Below, piece after piece: positions 24,954 to 34,159 of a stretch of DNA of 64,000 bases. This DNA is from Meiothermus cerbereus DSM 11376 (GTDB lineage: Bacteria; Deinococcota; Deinococci; Deinococcales; Thermaceae), in assembly GCF_000620065.1 (NCBI RefSeq), contig NZ_JHVI01000007.1:2501-66500 (forward strand), given 5' to 3'. The first letter of the stretch is position 1; every line of letters starts with the position of its first letter. A model generated the notes under the pieces. The model saw nothing but the letters and a program-made list of their open reading frames with translations. It did no database searches and was not told the DNA's origin. A program made the translations under genes and the position numbers.

Positions 24954-26408
24954 ATGAAACAATGGTTCTTCCTTCTGCTGGTTGGGTTGTTGGCGGCCTG
25001 CGCCACCGACGGTCAGGTATCACCCCCCTCCTCTTCTTCCAACCAGAGGCCCAGCCTACGCATCCTTAGCCCATCCAACGGGGCCACCATCAGCGGCACC
25101 GGTACCAGGGCCGAGGTGAGCGTTAGCGACGACAAGGCCGTCACCCGCCTGACCCGCCAGGTGAATGGTGGTTCCGAACAGGACATCTCGATTCAACCTA
25201 CCCAGAGTGGCAACATCATTTTCTGGATTCCGCTGGTAAGCGGTAACAACACCGCGGTGATCAGGGCCTACGATGCCGAAGGTCTGAGTGCCAGCGCCAC
25301 CCTGAACCTACAGGTTGGAAGTTCGGGCAGCGGTGACGCAGGTGGTGGTTCAGGTGGTGGCACAATTGGTGCCGACTACGGCGGCTACACCCTGCCCAAC
25401 GGCCCCACCTACTACGTAAGCCCCAGCGGCAGCAACGCCAACGACGGCTCACGCGAGCGCCCCTGGGCCACCCTCTCCTTCGCCGTCCAGAAACTCAAGC
25501 CCGGCGACGTCCTGCGGGTGCTCCCGGGCAGCTACAACGAGTCCGTGCAGGTTACTGTCTCCGGTACTGCCTCCCAGCGCATCACCATCGCCTCTGAATC
25601 CCGTTGGGGTGCCAAACTCAACGCCCAGGGCGCCCTCTTTGGCATCGACGTGCGCGGCAGCTATGTAGACGTTGTCGGCTTCGAGGTAACCGGGGCCAGC
25701 AACAGCGGCATCATCAGCTGGGCTCCCTACAACCGCTTTCTCTTTAACCACGTCTACGGCATCAGGGCCCAGTGCGACAGCAATGGCGGGGCGGGCGTCA
25801 ACATGAGCTCACCCGACTCGTCCGATGGGGTCATGCTGGGCAACCTGGTGCACGATATCGGCGACCTTTCAGCCGGCTTTTGTACCCGCATCCACGGCAT
25901 CTACCAGGGTGCCCCCCGCGGCATGGTACAAAACAACATCATCTACCGGGCTCGAGGCTTTGGCATTACCACCTGGCATGCCGCCACCGCCGTTACCATC
26001 AGCAACAACCTTTCCTTCTCCAACCTCTACGGCGGCATCTCGGTGGGCTCGGGCGACAACACCCGCGGCTACAAAGCCGAAAACTTCCTGGTAGCCAACA
26101 ACATCGTGGTGGGCAACCCCCGCGGCATCAGCGAGGAGGGCAACACCGGGGTTAACCGGTTTGTTAACAACCTGGCCTGGAACAACGCCACCAACTGGCG
26201 TCTACAAACCAGCACCCAACAGGGCAGCCTGAGCCTCGACCCCGGTTTTGTGAACTATCAGCCGGACGGCAGCGGCGAATACACCCTGCAAAGCAGCAGC
26301 CCGGCCATCGACAAAGGCATCAGCGAGCGGGCCCCCGCAATTGACTTCCAGGCCCGGCCCCGCCTCCAGGGCTCCGCCCCCGACCTAGGCCCCTTCGAGG
26401 TGCGCTAG
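24954..26408 (+). CDS. Lipoprotein with Ig-like and right-handed beta-helix domains (copy 1)
   Basis: The 484-residue protein has a lipobox signal (LVGLLAAC), an Ig-like/beta-sandwich region (about 30-125), a glycine/serine linker, and a DUF1565/pectate-lyase-like beta-helix from 'YYVSPSGSNANDGSRERPW' to the end. Helix rungs such as 'NNLSFSNLYGGISVGSG' and 'NNIVVGNPRGISEE' are clear. Beta-helix proteins of this group bind, epimerise or cut acidic polysaccharides, so a role on the exopolysaccharide is likely. The beta-helix part is nearly identical to the gene at 40141-41313. AAGGAG precedes the ATG. Its stop shares CTAG with the converging oxidase gene. Confidence 0.85.
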   Translation: MKQWFFLLLVGLLAACATDGQVSPPSSSSNQRPSLRILSPSNGATISGTGTRAEVSVSDDKAVTRLTRQVNGGSEQDISIQPTQSGNIIFWIPLVSGNNTAVIRAYDAEGLSASATLNLQVGSSGSGDAGGGSGGGTIGADYGGYTLPNGPTYYVSPSGSNANDGSRERPWATLSFAVQKLKPGDVLRVLPGSYNESVQVTVSGTASQRITIASESRWGAKLNAQGALFGIDVRGSYVDVVGFEVTGASNSGIISWAPYNRFLFNHVYGIRAQCDSNGGAGVNMSSPDSSDGVMLGNLVHDIGDLSAGFCTRIHGIYQGAPRGMVQNNIIYRARGFGITTWHAATAVTISNNLSFSNLYGGISVGSGDNTRGYKAENFLVANNIVVGNPRGISEEGNTGVNRFVNNLAWNNATNWRLQTSTQQGSLSLDPGFVNYQPDGSGEYTLQSSSPAIDKGISERAPAIDFQARPRLQGSAPDLGPFEVR

Positions 26409-28792
26409 GGTAGGCTGGCATCCCGCAGACGCACCACCTTGGCCTCCGAAGGCACCCCCCGGCCATCCAGCACATAGAGCTGGTAGAAGCCGGGGGTTGC
26501 CAGGTTGGCGCTGGCCGGAGCGGTTACCTCAAGGCTGTTGGGGCCGCTGCGGGTAAAGCTCAGCTCTAAAAAGCGCTGGCCCATGTTGAAGGCGTGGGTT
26601 ACCGCGCCAAAGGCCACTATGGTTACCCGATCCACTGCCGAGGCGGGCAGGTCGGTGGTCAGGGTAAAGCTCTGACCGTAGCTGATCCGGTTCGGCGCGG
26701 CCTGGATAATCGGACGGCTGGCCGGACTGCCGTCGGCGTTGTGCAGGTAGGGCGGGTAGTAGATCTCGGCGTTGAGCTGGTTGACCTTCTGGGCGTTACC
26801 TTTGGTTTTATCGCACTCGGGCGCGCTAGACGGGTCGTCACTCCCAGTCGCCCCGCCGCCCATGGTGATGATGGTGCCGTCGAGCAGCAGCAGGGCGGTG
26901 GAGTGGTAGGTGCGGGGGCACTTGGCCTCGGCGGCCCGCTTGAAGGTCTCGGTTCTGGGCGACCAGATCTCGCTTTCGTAGACCGCCGTTGCGTTGCTGA
27001 AATTCCACCCATCCTGGTTACCGCCGTTCACAAAGATGCGCCCATCGGGCATCAAGGTGGCGTTCAGGTGGGTGCGCTTGTGGGCCATCGGGGGCACGTC
27101 CCGCACTCTAGCGTTCTGGTTGCCGGCGTTCAGCTCGATGACCTGGGCCGTTTCGCCCCCTTGTGGGCCAGAGAACCTTTCCCAGCCACCGCCCAGCACC
27201 AGAATCTTGCCCGGCTGGTACATCACCGAGGAGCCGTAATAGCGGTTGTAGGTTTGCAAATAATAGTCGCTCCAAGAGCCCGTACCATTGGTATTGAGGT
27301 AGTACCAGTATTTGTAGCTTCCCGAGAGAAAAACCTCGCCGTTGGGGGCCACATGCACCCAGGGATAAAAGTGCTCAATGGCCTTCCCAAATGAGTTGGC
27401 CGAGGTCAGGCGGCGCAGGGTGTTGGTAAAAGGGTTCCAGACATCGGCAATGTAGTTTTTGTCGTCGTCGATGCCGTTGCCGTTGTGCTGGTCGGCGTTG
27501 CCCCCAATGATCAGCATCTCCTCGTTGGGCAGGGTAATCATGCTGGGGTACCAGCGGCCCTGGGTCATGTCGGGGCCTGCGCTCCAGCTATTGGAGCTGG
27601 GGTCGAAGATGTTGGTGTGGGTATGCCCTGCTGCAAAGCCATTTTCTTCCCCGCTGGCGCTGTAGTCGTAGCCCAGGTTGCCCCCGGCCAGGTAGAGCTT
27701 GCCGTTGGCCGCCAGCACATAGCCCGCACAGAAGAGGTCGGTGCGGGTGTTGTCGTAGCGGGCCTGGCTCTGGGCGTCGGTGGGGGTGCCGGGGGTCCAG
27801 ACGAAGACCTGGGTCGAGTTGTGCTTGCTGTAGTCGCGGTAGTTATCGCTCTGGCCCTTGCCTACGGGGTCGAGGCCGTGGAAGGTCATGACCCGGCCAT
27901 CGGGCAGCAGGGCGGCGTGGGTGGCCACGGTGGGCCAGGGCAGCTTGGGGCCAAAGTAGCCGATGCGGGCTTTTTGGTCGCGTACAAAGGCTTCTGGCGG
28001 CACGATCTGCTCGGGCTGGCCGGGGTAGGCCCAGCGCAGCTTGATGGCCCCGCGGGCGTCTTGGTTGTAGTACTCCAGCCTGATGGGGTAGGCCTGCCCC
28101 CCAGTTAGGCTTACCTGAGCGGTGCGGCGGGTGAGGCCCTGGTCGAACCAGGCGTTAATCAAAAGCTGGTTGTTGACCCATAGCCGCACCCCATCGTCGG
28201 CCAGCACGGTAAAGGTGTAGTTTCCGCTGACCGGGGCGGTGAGGAGGCCCGTCCAGCGGATGCTAAAGGTGTCGGCTCCCATGCCCGGCAGGGGAGGCTG
28301 GCCGGAGAAGTTGTGGTTGATATCGCTCTCGATGCGGCGGAAGTACAGGCCGGTCAGATCGGGGTTGTCGAAGTATTCCACGTCAAGGCCGTAGTCGGGG
28401 CTGACCAGGGGATCGATGACGACAAAGCCTGGCGCTTCAAGGGTAGTTACCTCAAGGACAACCGGCGGGCTGCTGCCACCGTTGTTGCGAGCGGTGAGGC
28501 GGTAGGTGTAGTGGGTGCTATACTCGACGCTGCTGTCGGTGTACTGGGGGTTTGTTACGCTAGCCAGCACAACAAAATCGGCGCTGCCTACCCTGCGCTC
28601 GAGCACATACACCGAAGCCCCCGGTACCGCATCCCAGCTAAGCACCACCTTGGGCGTGTCGTAGGGGATGGCCCGGAAGTTGGTGGGGGTTGCCGGGGGC
28701 CTGGGGACGGTGTTACAAGCGGCCAGGCTCAGCAAAGCCAACACAAGCGCTAATAACAAACCACTTCTCGGAAGGGCTAGTACCTTATTCAC
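26405..28792 (-). CDS. Galactose-oxidase/GlxA-like copper radical oxidase lipoprotein with PA14 domain
   Basis: The 795-residue protein has a lipobox (Cys26), a fibronectin-III-like region (about 33-120), a PA14 domain (about 135-260), a Kelch propeller (about 285-660) and a C-terminal DUF1929 domain. The copper-radical residues of galactose oxidase can be matched: Cys355 in DLFCAGY and Tyr415 in GRWYPSM (the Cys-Tyr crosslink), axial Tyr629 and His630 in RTYHSTALLL, and His733 in VTHAFN. It should oxidise primary alcohols, probably of sugars. GlxA with a polysaccharide synthase builds cell-surface glycan in Streptomyces. GTG start after AGGTGAT. PA14 suggests carbohydrate binding. Confidence 0.87.
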   Translation of the reverse strand: MNKVLALPRSGLLLALVLALLSLAACNTVPRPPATPTNFRAIPYDTPKVVLSWDAVPGASVYVLERRVGSADFVVLASVTNPQYTDSSVEYSTHYTYRLTARNNGGSSPPVVLEVTTLEAPGFVVIDPLVSPDYGLDVEYFDNPDLTGLYFRRIESDINHNFSGQPPLPGMGADTFSIRWTGLLTAPVSGNYTFTVLADDGVRLWVNNQLLINAWFDQGLTRRTAQVSLTGGQAYPIRLEYYNQDARGAIKLRWAYPGQPEQIVPPEAFVRDQKARIGYFGPKLPWPTVATHAALLPDGRVMTFHGLDPVGKGQSDNYRDYSKHNSTQVFVWTPGTPTDAQSQARYDNTRTDLFCAGYVLAANGKLYLAGGNLGYDYSASGEENGFAAGHTHTNIFDPSSNSWSAGPDMTQGRWYPSMITLPNEEMLIIGGNADQHNGNGIDDDKNYIADVWNPFTNTLRRLTSANSFGKAIEHFYPWVHVAPNGEVFLSGSYKYWYYLNTNGTGSWSDYYLQTYNRYYGSSVMYQPGKILVLGGGWERFSGPQGGETAQVIELNAGNQNARVRDVPPMAHKRTHLNATLMPDGRIFVNGGNQDGWNFSNATAVYESEIWSPRTETFKRAAEAKCPRTYHSTALLLLDGTIITMGGGATGSDDPSSAPECDKTKGNAQKVNQLNAEIYYPPYLHNADGSPASRPIIQAAPNRISYGQSFTLTTDLPASAVDRVTIVAFGAVTHAFNMGQRFLELSFTRSGPNSLEVTAPASANLATPGFYQLYVLDGRGVPSEAKVVRLRDASLP

Positions 28793-28858
28793 CTATCACC
28801 TCGTTCATCATTCCCAAATCGCCTTACCGCCCCTCTCTGCAGCAAGTTGATCGCATCG

Positions 28859-30430
28859 CTAGGCCTGGGGCACAGTTATGGCCCCCTGCTCCTCCTTCGC
28901 TTCATAGGTCTGCTGAATCAGGGACTTCTCCCAGCCCAGGTAGTACTGTTTCACGGCATCCGAGGCAGCCCCCTCGGTGAGGTACTTGACGTTGGAGTAC
29001 ATGGCCGCTTTATAGTCGCGCACCTTGCCGCTCTGCAGCGCCTCTATAACTTGCTGGATGCCCTGCTCCACCGTCCATTGTGGCTCAAAACCCAACATAT
29101 TGCGAATTTTGGAAAAGTCCACGCGGTAGTTGCGCCGGTCGCCGTCGCGCCCCGAGTCGATCAGTTCGGCATCGGGAACCAGTTTCTTAACCAGCTCACC
29201 CACCATGCCTAAGGTCATGTTGCCCTCGTTGCTGCCCACATTAAAGGTCTGGTTATGCACGTGCTCCTTGGGGGCTTCCACTGCCAGCATAACCGCGCGC
29301 GCCGCATCATCCACGTGCACGAAAGGCCGCCACTGATCGCCCCCAAACACGGTAATTTTCTTCTCCACCACGGCTTTGGCCGTAAGCAGGTTGACCACCA
29401 GGTCGAATCTGGTACGCCCCGAGAGGCCATAGATGGTGCCAAAGCGCAGGATGACCACCGAAAAATCGTCGCTCTGGAGCTGGTGCAGCACCTGTTCGGA
29501 AGCAATTTTGCTGCGTGCATAGAGCGAGACCGGGTTGAGGTTGCTGCGTTCGTTGAGAATCTGGTCACTGGCCCCGTATACCGAGCAGGTACTGGCGAAG
29601 ATAAACCGGCGGACGTGCATCCCTTTGGCAATTTCGGCGATGGTGCGGGTGGCTACCAGGTTGATCTCGATGGTGAGGTTTTCGTCAAGGGCACAGGCCG
29701 GGTCGCCCACCAACCCCCCCAGGTGCACCACCGTATCCACCCCCCGCATGGCCTCCACCACCTTGTCCACCTGGCGGAAGTCGGCCTGAATGATCTCGAG
29801 GTTGGGATGGTGCAACACCTGGGCGATGGGCTCTTTACCAAACAAGAGCAGATCCAGCAGGCGCACCCGGTAGCCCCGCTCGAGCAGCCTGGGCAGCAGC
29901 CCGGAGCCAATATAGCCCGCCCCTCCAATCACCAAAATGGTGCGGTCGTCGGCGGTTAGAGGGGGAATGGGGTTGGCCTTGGCCTTGCGCCGGGCCTCGA
30001 CGCTATCCCAGTAGTGTACCCAGGCCCTCGAGGCCAGGGTAAGAACCAGGGTGAAGAAGCCGCTGGCGAACAACACCGAGCGCGGGGGGTCGACCAGCGG
30101 TAACATGAACACGGCAAAGCCAAAAATGAGATAGGCCAGCATAACCGCCTGGGCCACCACCAGCATCTTGTAGCGGCTCTGATAGGCACGACCCCTGGTA
30201 TAAAAACCACTCGCAGCAAAAACCAAAAACGTAATGGCCATTAAAATGACCACGTTCTCGCCGTAAATTTTGGCATAGGCCCCCAACAGCGCGGCATCGG
30301 CTGCGCCACGGTAGGCCCACAGCAGGTGAATCACCATGGCCACAGCAAAACTAGCGGCCACCATGAGCTGGTCTGCCAAAATTCGCAAGATCACATCGGC
30401 GGTCAAACGCAACTCCTTCAAATAAACCAT
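28859..30430 (-). CDS. NDP-sugar epimerase fused to an N-terminal membrane domain
   Basis: The 523-residue protein has four predicted transmembrane helices (about 18-150) followed by an extended SDR domain (about 160-460) with 'ILVIGGAGYIGSGLLPRLLERG', the catalytic 'STCSVYGAS' and YARSK (Y-x3-K), as in UDP-glucose 4-epimerase-type enzymes. The membrane part resembles the anchor of polysaccharide-biosynthesis CapD-type proteins, but the catalytic half is of the 4-epimerase rather than CapD type as far as I can tell. It likely supplies a sugar nucleotide at the membrane. It is 15 bases after the aminotransferase gene. Confidence 0.8.
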   Translation of the reverse strand: MVYLKELRLTADVILRILADQLMVAASFAVAMVIHLLWAYRGAADAALLGAYAKIYGENVVILMAITFLVFAASGFYTRGRAYQSRYKMLVVAQAVMLAYLIFGFAVFMLPLVDPPRSVLFASGFFTLVLTLASRAWVHYWDSVEARRKAKANPIPPLTADDRTILVIGGAGYIGSGLLPRLLERGYRVRLLDLLLFGKEPIAQVLHHPNLEIIQADFRQVDKVVEAMRGVDTVVHLGGLVGDPACALDENLTIEINLVATRTIAEIAKGMHVRRFIFASTCSVYGASDQILNERSNLNPVSLYARSKIASEQVLHQLQSDDFSVVILRFGTIYGLSGRTRFDLVVNLLTAKAVVEKKITVFGGDQWRPFVHVDDAARAVMLAVEAPKEHVHNQTFNVGSNEGNMTLGMVGELVKKLVPDAELIDSGRDGDRRNYRVDFSKIRNMLGFEPQWTVEQGIQQVIEALQSGKVRDYKAAMYSNVKYLTEGAASDAVKQYYLGWEKSLIQQTYEAKEEQGAITVPQA

Positions 30431-30445
30431 GCCCTGCTTCCCCCC

Positions 30446-31636
30446 TTAGATTGAAGCTTGTTCCATCACCCGTTCGACGGCATCGGCGGCAGCCTGCATA
30501 TGGGCCGGGCCAAGGGTGGGGTGCACCAGGAACATCAGCGAGGTTTCGCCCAGCTCCTTGGCTACCGGCAACCGTTCGGCAGGCTGCCAGCCCCGCCGGG
30601 CAAAGGCTTTCTCGAGGTAAATCTCGCTGCAACTACCGCTCATGCAGGGGATGCCCATCTCGCTCACGGCCTGCATGATGCGGTCGCGGTTCCAGCCGGG
30701 CTTGAGCATCTCGGGGCGCACGTACACGTAGTACTTGTAGTAGGCGTGGTACAGGTGGGCGGGCACCTCGGGCACCCGCAGGGCCGGAATCTGGCGGAAA
30801 CGCTCGCTCAGGTAGTGGGCGTTTGCCCGGCGCTTTTCCACCCAGCCGTCCAGCTTGCGCAGGATCACCCGGCCAATGGCCGACTGCACCTCGAGCATCC
30901 GCCAGTTGGTGCCGAAGTCCTCGTGCAGCCAGCGGAACCCCGGCGGGTGCTGGCGGTTATAAACCGCGTCGTAGCTCTTGCCATGGTCTTTAAAGCTCCA
31001 GGCTTTATTCCATAGTTCGTCGTCGTTGAGGGTAAGCATACCCCCCTCACCGCCGGTGGTGAGGATTTTGTCCTGGCAAAAAGACCAGGCCCCGGCATGG
31101 CCAATCGAACCCACGCTGCGGCCTTTGTACCTGGCCCCGTGGGCCTGGGCGCAGTCTTCGATAACCCACAGGTTGTGCTTGCGGGCCAGCTCCATAATGG
31201 CGTCCATATCCGCCGGCCAGCCGGCCAGGTGTACCACAATGATGGCCTTGGTTCGAGGGGTGATGACCCGCTCGATGCTCTCGGCGGTAATCAGGCCGCT
31301 GTCGCGATCAATATCGGCCATGATGGGCCGGGCCCCCCGCATCACCACCGCGCTGGCCGAGGCAATAAAGGTGCGCGGGGTGGTAACGACCTCGTCGCCC
31401 TCCCCCACCCCCATAGCGTAGAGGGCCAGCTCGAGCGCCACCGTGCCGTTGTGCAGGGCAATGGCGTGCTTGGTGCCTACATAATCGGCAAACTCGCGCT
31501 CGAAGAGGCGGCCCTCCTGGCCTGTCCAGTAGTTCACCTTGCCGGACTGAAGCACCTTTACAGCAGCCTCAATCTCGTCGGGTTCAAAGTATGGCCATGG
31601 AGCAAAAGGCATGGTGCTGAACGGTTCTTTTAGCAT
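30446..31636 (-). CDS. DegT/DnrJ/EryC1-family sugar aminotransferase
   Basis: The 396-residue PLP enzyme has the fold-I motifs: 'ALHNGTVALELALYAMGVG', VIEDCAQAHGA and the Schiff-base lysine in 'SFCQDKILTTGGEGG'. It aminates a keto-sugar nucleotide, with glutamate as usual donor, for surface polysaccharide. The substrate cannot be read from sequence. AAAGGAG precedes the ATG at 31636. It is the first gene of a three-gene minus-strand operon with the membrane epimerase and the copper oxidase, which suggests all three act on the same glycan. Confidence 0.87.
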   Translation of the reverse strand: MLKEPFSTMPFAPWPYFEPDEIEAAVKVLQSGKVNYWTGQEGRLFEREFADYVGTKHAIALHNGTVALELALYAMGVGEGDEVVTTPRTFIASASAVVMRGARPIMADIDRDSGLITAESIERVITPRTKAIIVVHLAGWPADMDAIMELARKHNLWVIEDCAQAHGARYKGRSVGSIGHAGAWSFCQDKILTTGGEGGMLTLNDDELWNKAWSFKDHGKSYDAVYNRQHPPGFRWLHEDFGTNWRMLEVQSAIGRVILRKLDGWVEKRRANAHYLSERFRQIPALRVPEVPAHLYHAYYKYYVYVRPEMLKPGWNRDRIMQAVSEMGIPCMSGSCSEIYLEKAFARRGWQPAERLPVAKELGETSLMFLVHPTLGPAHMQAAADAVERVMEQASI

Positions 31637-31871
31637 ATAAGTGCTCCTTTAGGGGTGCTGCGCCCGAATATAGCAGAAAGTGTAGCGTAGGCATCGTTAT
31701 GATGGCGTTATTCGGCAGAATTCCCCTCTACTAACCGCAGCGTATATCGCGTTACGCTGAGAAGGGGTTCATTAATGGCACGCAACTCCCGCGTAACGAT
31801 GCGTATAACGCCCCCTCCAAAAGGAAAGGGGGCTCGAGGGATATCCCCCAAGCCCCCGCATGGGCCCTGCG
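31637..31871 (-). promoter_or_regulatory. Intergenic region: terminator-like hairpin and probable aminotransferase promoter
   Basis: A 7-bp G/C hairpin (GCCCCCT at 31810-31816 with AGGGGGC at 31827-31833) lies just downstream of the beta-propeller lipoprotein stop and may end its transcript, although it lacks a T-run. On the same strand, TATATT near 31673 and TACACT near 31685 are possible -10 boxes for the aminotransferase operon. The stretch also repeats GCGTAACG/GCGTATAACG-like words. No gene is visible. Confidence 0.4.
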
Positions 31872-33698
31872 CTACTTCTTGCTGCCGGAGGTATCGTACT
31901 TCAGCACGAAGATATCCTCCTGGCCAGCGTTGGTATAGCCATCCAGGGCGCCCTTGCTCCAGCCGGTCAGGTAGAGGTCGCTGCCGCGCAGGGTAACGGC
32001 CAGGGCAATCTCGTCCTGGGCACTACCCTGCTGGCGGGCCCAGCCCATGGTGCCGCTGGCCAGGAACTGCAGGATGAAGATGTCTTGGCCCCCATTGTGG
32101 GTCTGGGAGCCGTCCACCGAGGTGTTGACATCCCCCACAATGTAGACGTTGCCCGAGGCATCGGCGGCGATGCCGTAGGGGTTAATCTTGACGGGGTCAG
32201 CTGGGTTGTCAGCTGGGCTAAACTGCTTCTTCCAGCCCTCGCTGCCATCCGCAGCAAACTTGGTCACGAACAGGTCGGTGCCGCCGTTGTAGGGGAAGCC
32301 CGTCTCATATGGCCCAGCCACGTAACCCGTCACGTACACGTCCGAGTCCACCACTGCCAGGGCGTTGGCGGAATCGCCAAATGGGGTGCCGAATTGGCGC
32401 ACCCACTGCTGCGTTCCGCTGCTGTTGTACTTGACCACAAAGGCGTCGGTATCGCGCAGCGCCGTCTGGCCCGGCAGTGCTCCACTGGCAAAGCCAGCGG
32501 CATAGACATTTCCCGCCGAATCCACACCGATGGCTGTAATTCGGTCGTTGCCGAGGGAACCAAATTGGACGGGCCAATCGGGTTCAGAGGTGGGGGTAAG
32601 GTCAAGGTTGTACTTGTACAAGGCAGCGTCATCCAGGCCCGCATTGGTTACACCAGTTTTTACAACTCCGGCAGTATAGCCGCCCAGGTAGAGGCTGGTC
32701 CCCTCTACCACCACCGCGTTCAGGCCGTTTTCAGCAGGGCTGGTCTCATCGAGCTTTATGGAGGCAATTCTGTTGCCATCCGGATCGAGCTTCAGCACAA
32801 AGCCCTTGAAGGCCCCGCTGGCCGCAACATACGCATTGCCCACCACGTAGATGTTGCCAGCCGCATCGGTGGCCACCCCTTTGGCCTGCGACTCCACGTT
32901 GGGCGAGGTGTTGGGGTCGCCCACGGTGAACTGCTTGACCCACAGCCGGGTGCCGTTGGGGGCATACTTGGCCACCACCACGTCCGGGAAGGCCAGGGCC
33001 AGCGGACCAACCCTATTGCCCAGCTCGTCTTTAGACAGGCCTGCCACAATCACGTTGCCGCTGGCGTCGGTGGTGATGGCGTTGCCTTTGTCCATCTCGG
33101 CAGAGGCCAGCCACTTGGTGTAGGGTCTGCACTCCACCACCAGGTTGGTCACGTTGGCCCCGCTCACGGTTACGCTGCTGGGGGAGACGGTGCAGTTCTG
33201 GTCCGGGTCGGTGGGCTGGGTCTGCACGCTAACGGTGTAGGTGCCGTCCTGCACGGGGGTGTCGAAGGTAAAGCTGCCGTTGGCGCTGATGGCCTTGATC
33301 TGGGTGCCCAGGGCCAGCACCAGGCCGCTGCCGTTCAGGTAGCGCACCTCAACGCCCACGGTAAAGGTGGGGATGGGTGTCACGTTCAGGGTGGCAGTGC
33401 CGCTCTTGCCCCCCGCGCTGGCGGTGATGGTGGCCGTACCCTCCGCCACCGCAGTGGCCAGGCCGTTGTTGTTCACCGTGGCCACGCTGGGGTCGTTCGA
33501 GCTCCAGGTAAAGGTCACGTCGGGGATGGTGTTGCCGCTGGCGTCCTTGGCCACCGCGGTAAACTGCTGGGTCTGGCCCACCCGCTTGCTGGCCGTGTCA
33601 GGGGTCACCTCGATGGAGTTAATGGTGGGCGCCCCTCCTCCTCCGCACGCAGCAAGGAACAGGGCAGTTAAAAGTAGTAGTAACCAGCGATGGGTCAT
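31872..33698 (-). CDS. Lipoprotein with Ig-like (BIG2) and SBBP beta-propeller repeats
   Basis: The 608-residue protein has a lipobox (LFLAACGGGG), a bacterial Ig-like BIG2 domain (about 25-110; 'SSNDPSVATVNNNGLATAVAEGTATITA'-type pattern), a short beta-sandwich, and a series of SBBP propeller blades (about 205-605; 'KGVATDAAGNIYVVGNAY', 'TAIGVDSAGNVYAAGFAS'). SBBP proteins are surface-exposed with no known catalytic role. It sits inside the polysaccharide locus with its own promoter, so an adhesion or structural role at the cell surface is likely. AAGGAGG precedes the ATG. Confidence 0.82.
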   Translation of the reverse strand: MTHRWLLLLLTALFLAACGGGGAPTINSIEVTPDTASKRVGQTQQFTAVAKDASGNTIPDVTFTWSSNDPSVATVNNNGLATAVAEGTATITASAGGKSGTATLNVTPIPTFTVGVEVRYLNGSGLVLALGTQIKAISANGSFTFDTPVQDGTYTVSVQTQPTDPDQNCTVSPSSVTVSGANVTNLVVECRPYTKWLASAEMDKGNAITTDASGNVIVAGLSKDELGNRVGPLALAFPDVVVAKYAPNGTRLWVKQFTVGDPNTSPNVESQAKGVATDAAGNIYVVGNAYVAASGAFKGFVLKLDPDGNRIASIKLDETSPAENGLNAVVVEGTSLYLGGYTAGVVKTGVTNAGLDDAALYKYNLDLTPTSEPDWPVQFGSLGNDRITAIGVDSAGNVYAAGFASGALPGQTALRDTDAFVVKYNSSGTQQWVRQFGTPFGDSANALAVVDSDVYVTGYVAGPYETGFPYNGGTDLFVTKFAADGSEGWKKQFSPADNPADPVKINPYGIAADASGNVYIVGDVNTSVDGSQTHNGGQDIFILQFLASGTMGWARQQGSAQDEIALAVTLRGSDLYLTGWSKGALDGYTNAGQEDIFVLKYDTSGSKK

Positions 33699-33741
33699 GG
33701 AGTACCTCCTTGAGTTCGGATCTCGGTGATCCTAGAGTTCG

Positions 33742-33769
33742 AGTGTAGCGCCAAGGCAGGGTTTTACAA
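33742..33769 (-). promoter_or_regulatory. Promoter of the SBBP lipoprotein gene
   Basis: On the minus strand TTGTAA (33764-33769), a 16-base spacer and TACACT (33742-33747) form a fair promoter, 43 bases before the ATG. The short leader contains GGATC-ACCGA-GATCC, a small hairpin just before the AAGGAGG ribosome site that could tune translation. Confidence 0.55.
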
Positions 33770-34159
33770 GCGTCAAACAAACCGAAGAAACGCGCATTAC
33801 ACCAGGCCTTAACGCAGGCCCGTACCGGTGAGCCCAGTGCTAGTAATACCGCACCCGCCTGGTAGCAACGAGGTATGCCCTTCAGAACTGTGCTGGCCCC
33901 TCGGCCCTGGCGATGCGGGCCTCAGGTGCAGACACCCCCAGTCCCGCCAAAGCGTAACGCTGCATTAACGTACGGAATCACACCAAACGGGGTTTTAGCC
34001 TGATCCGGATGCCTCAAAAACAGCGTACCCAACAAGGGCACACCCCCACCCCAGCAAGCGTTTGGCTTTATTCCAAACAGCTCGACCGGCGCACACCCCC
34101 CCATCCGATACGGTCAAAAAGCACAGGCATGCCGCCTGAAGTGTGCCTCGGCGGGCAGT
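33770..34159. other. Intergenic stretch without a gene
   Basis: About 390 bases between the SBBP promoter and the deacetylase stop. Frames here are short, lack ribosome sites and show no protein-like pattern on either strand. The only structure seen is a weak 6-bp hairpin (GTTTGG at 34060-34065, CCAAAC at 34073-34078). The stretch probably includes the 3' end region of the minus-strand assembly operon. Confidence 0.5.

Noticed and set aside
24671-25006. Upstream extension of the WecA-like gene to a start at 25006
   Set aside because: The added residues are not membrane-like, overlap the divergent beta-helix gene, and a good ATG with AAGGA exists at 24670.
31860-33671. 603-codon plus-strand frame opposite the SBBP lipoprotein
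   Set aside because: It is the antisense shadow of the propeller gene; it lacks a ribosome site, and its glycine/histidine-rich text reflects complementary codons.
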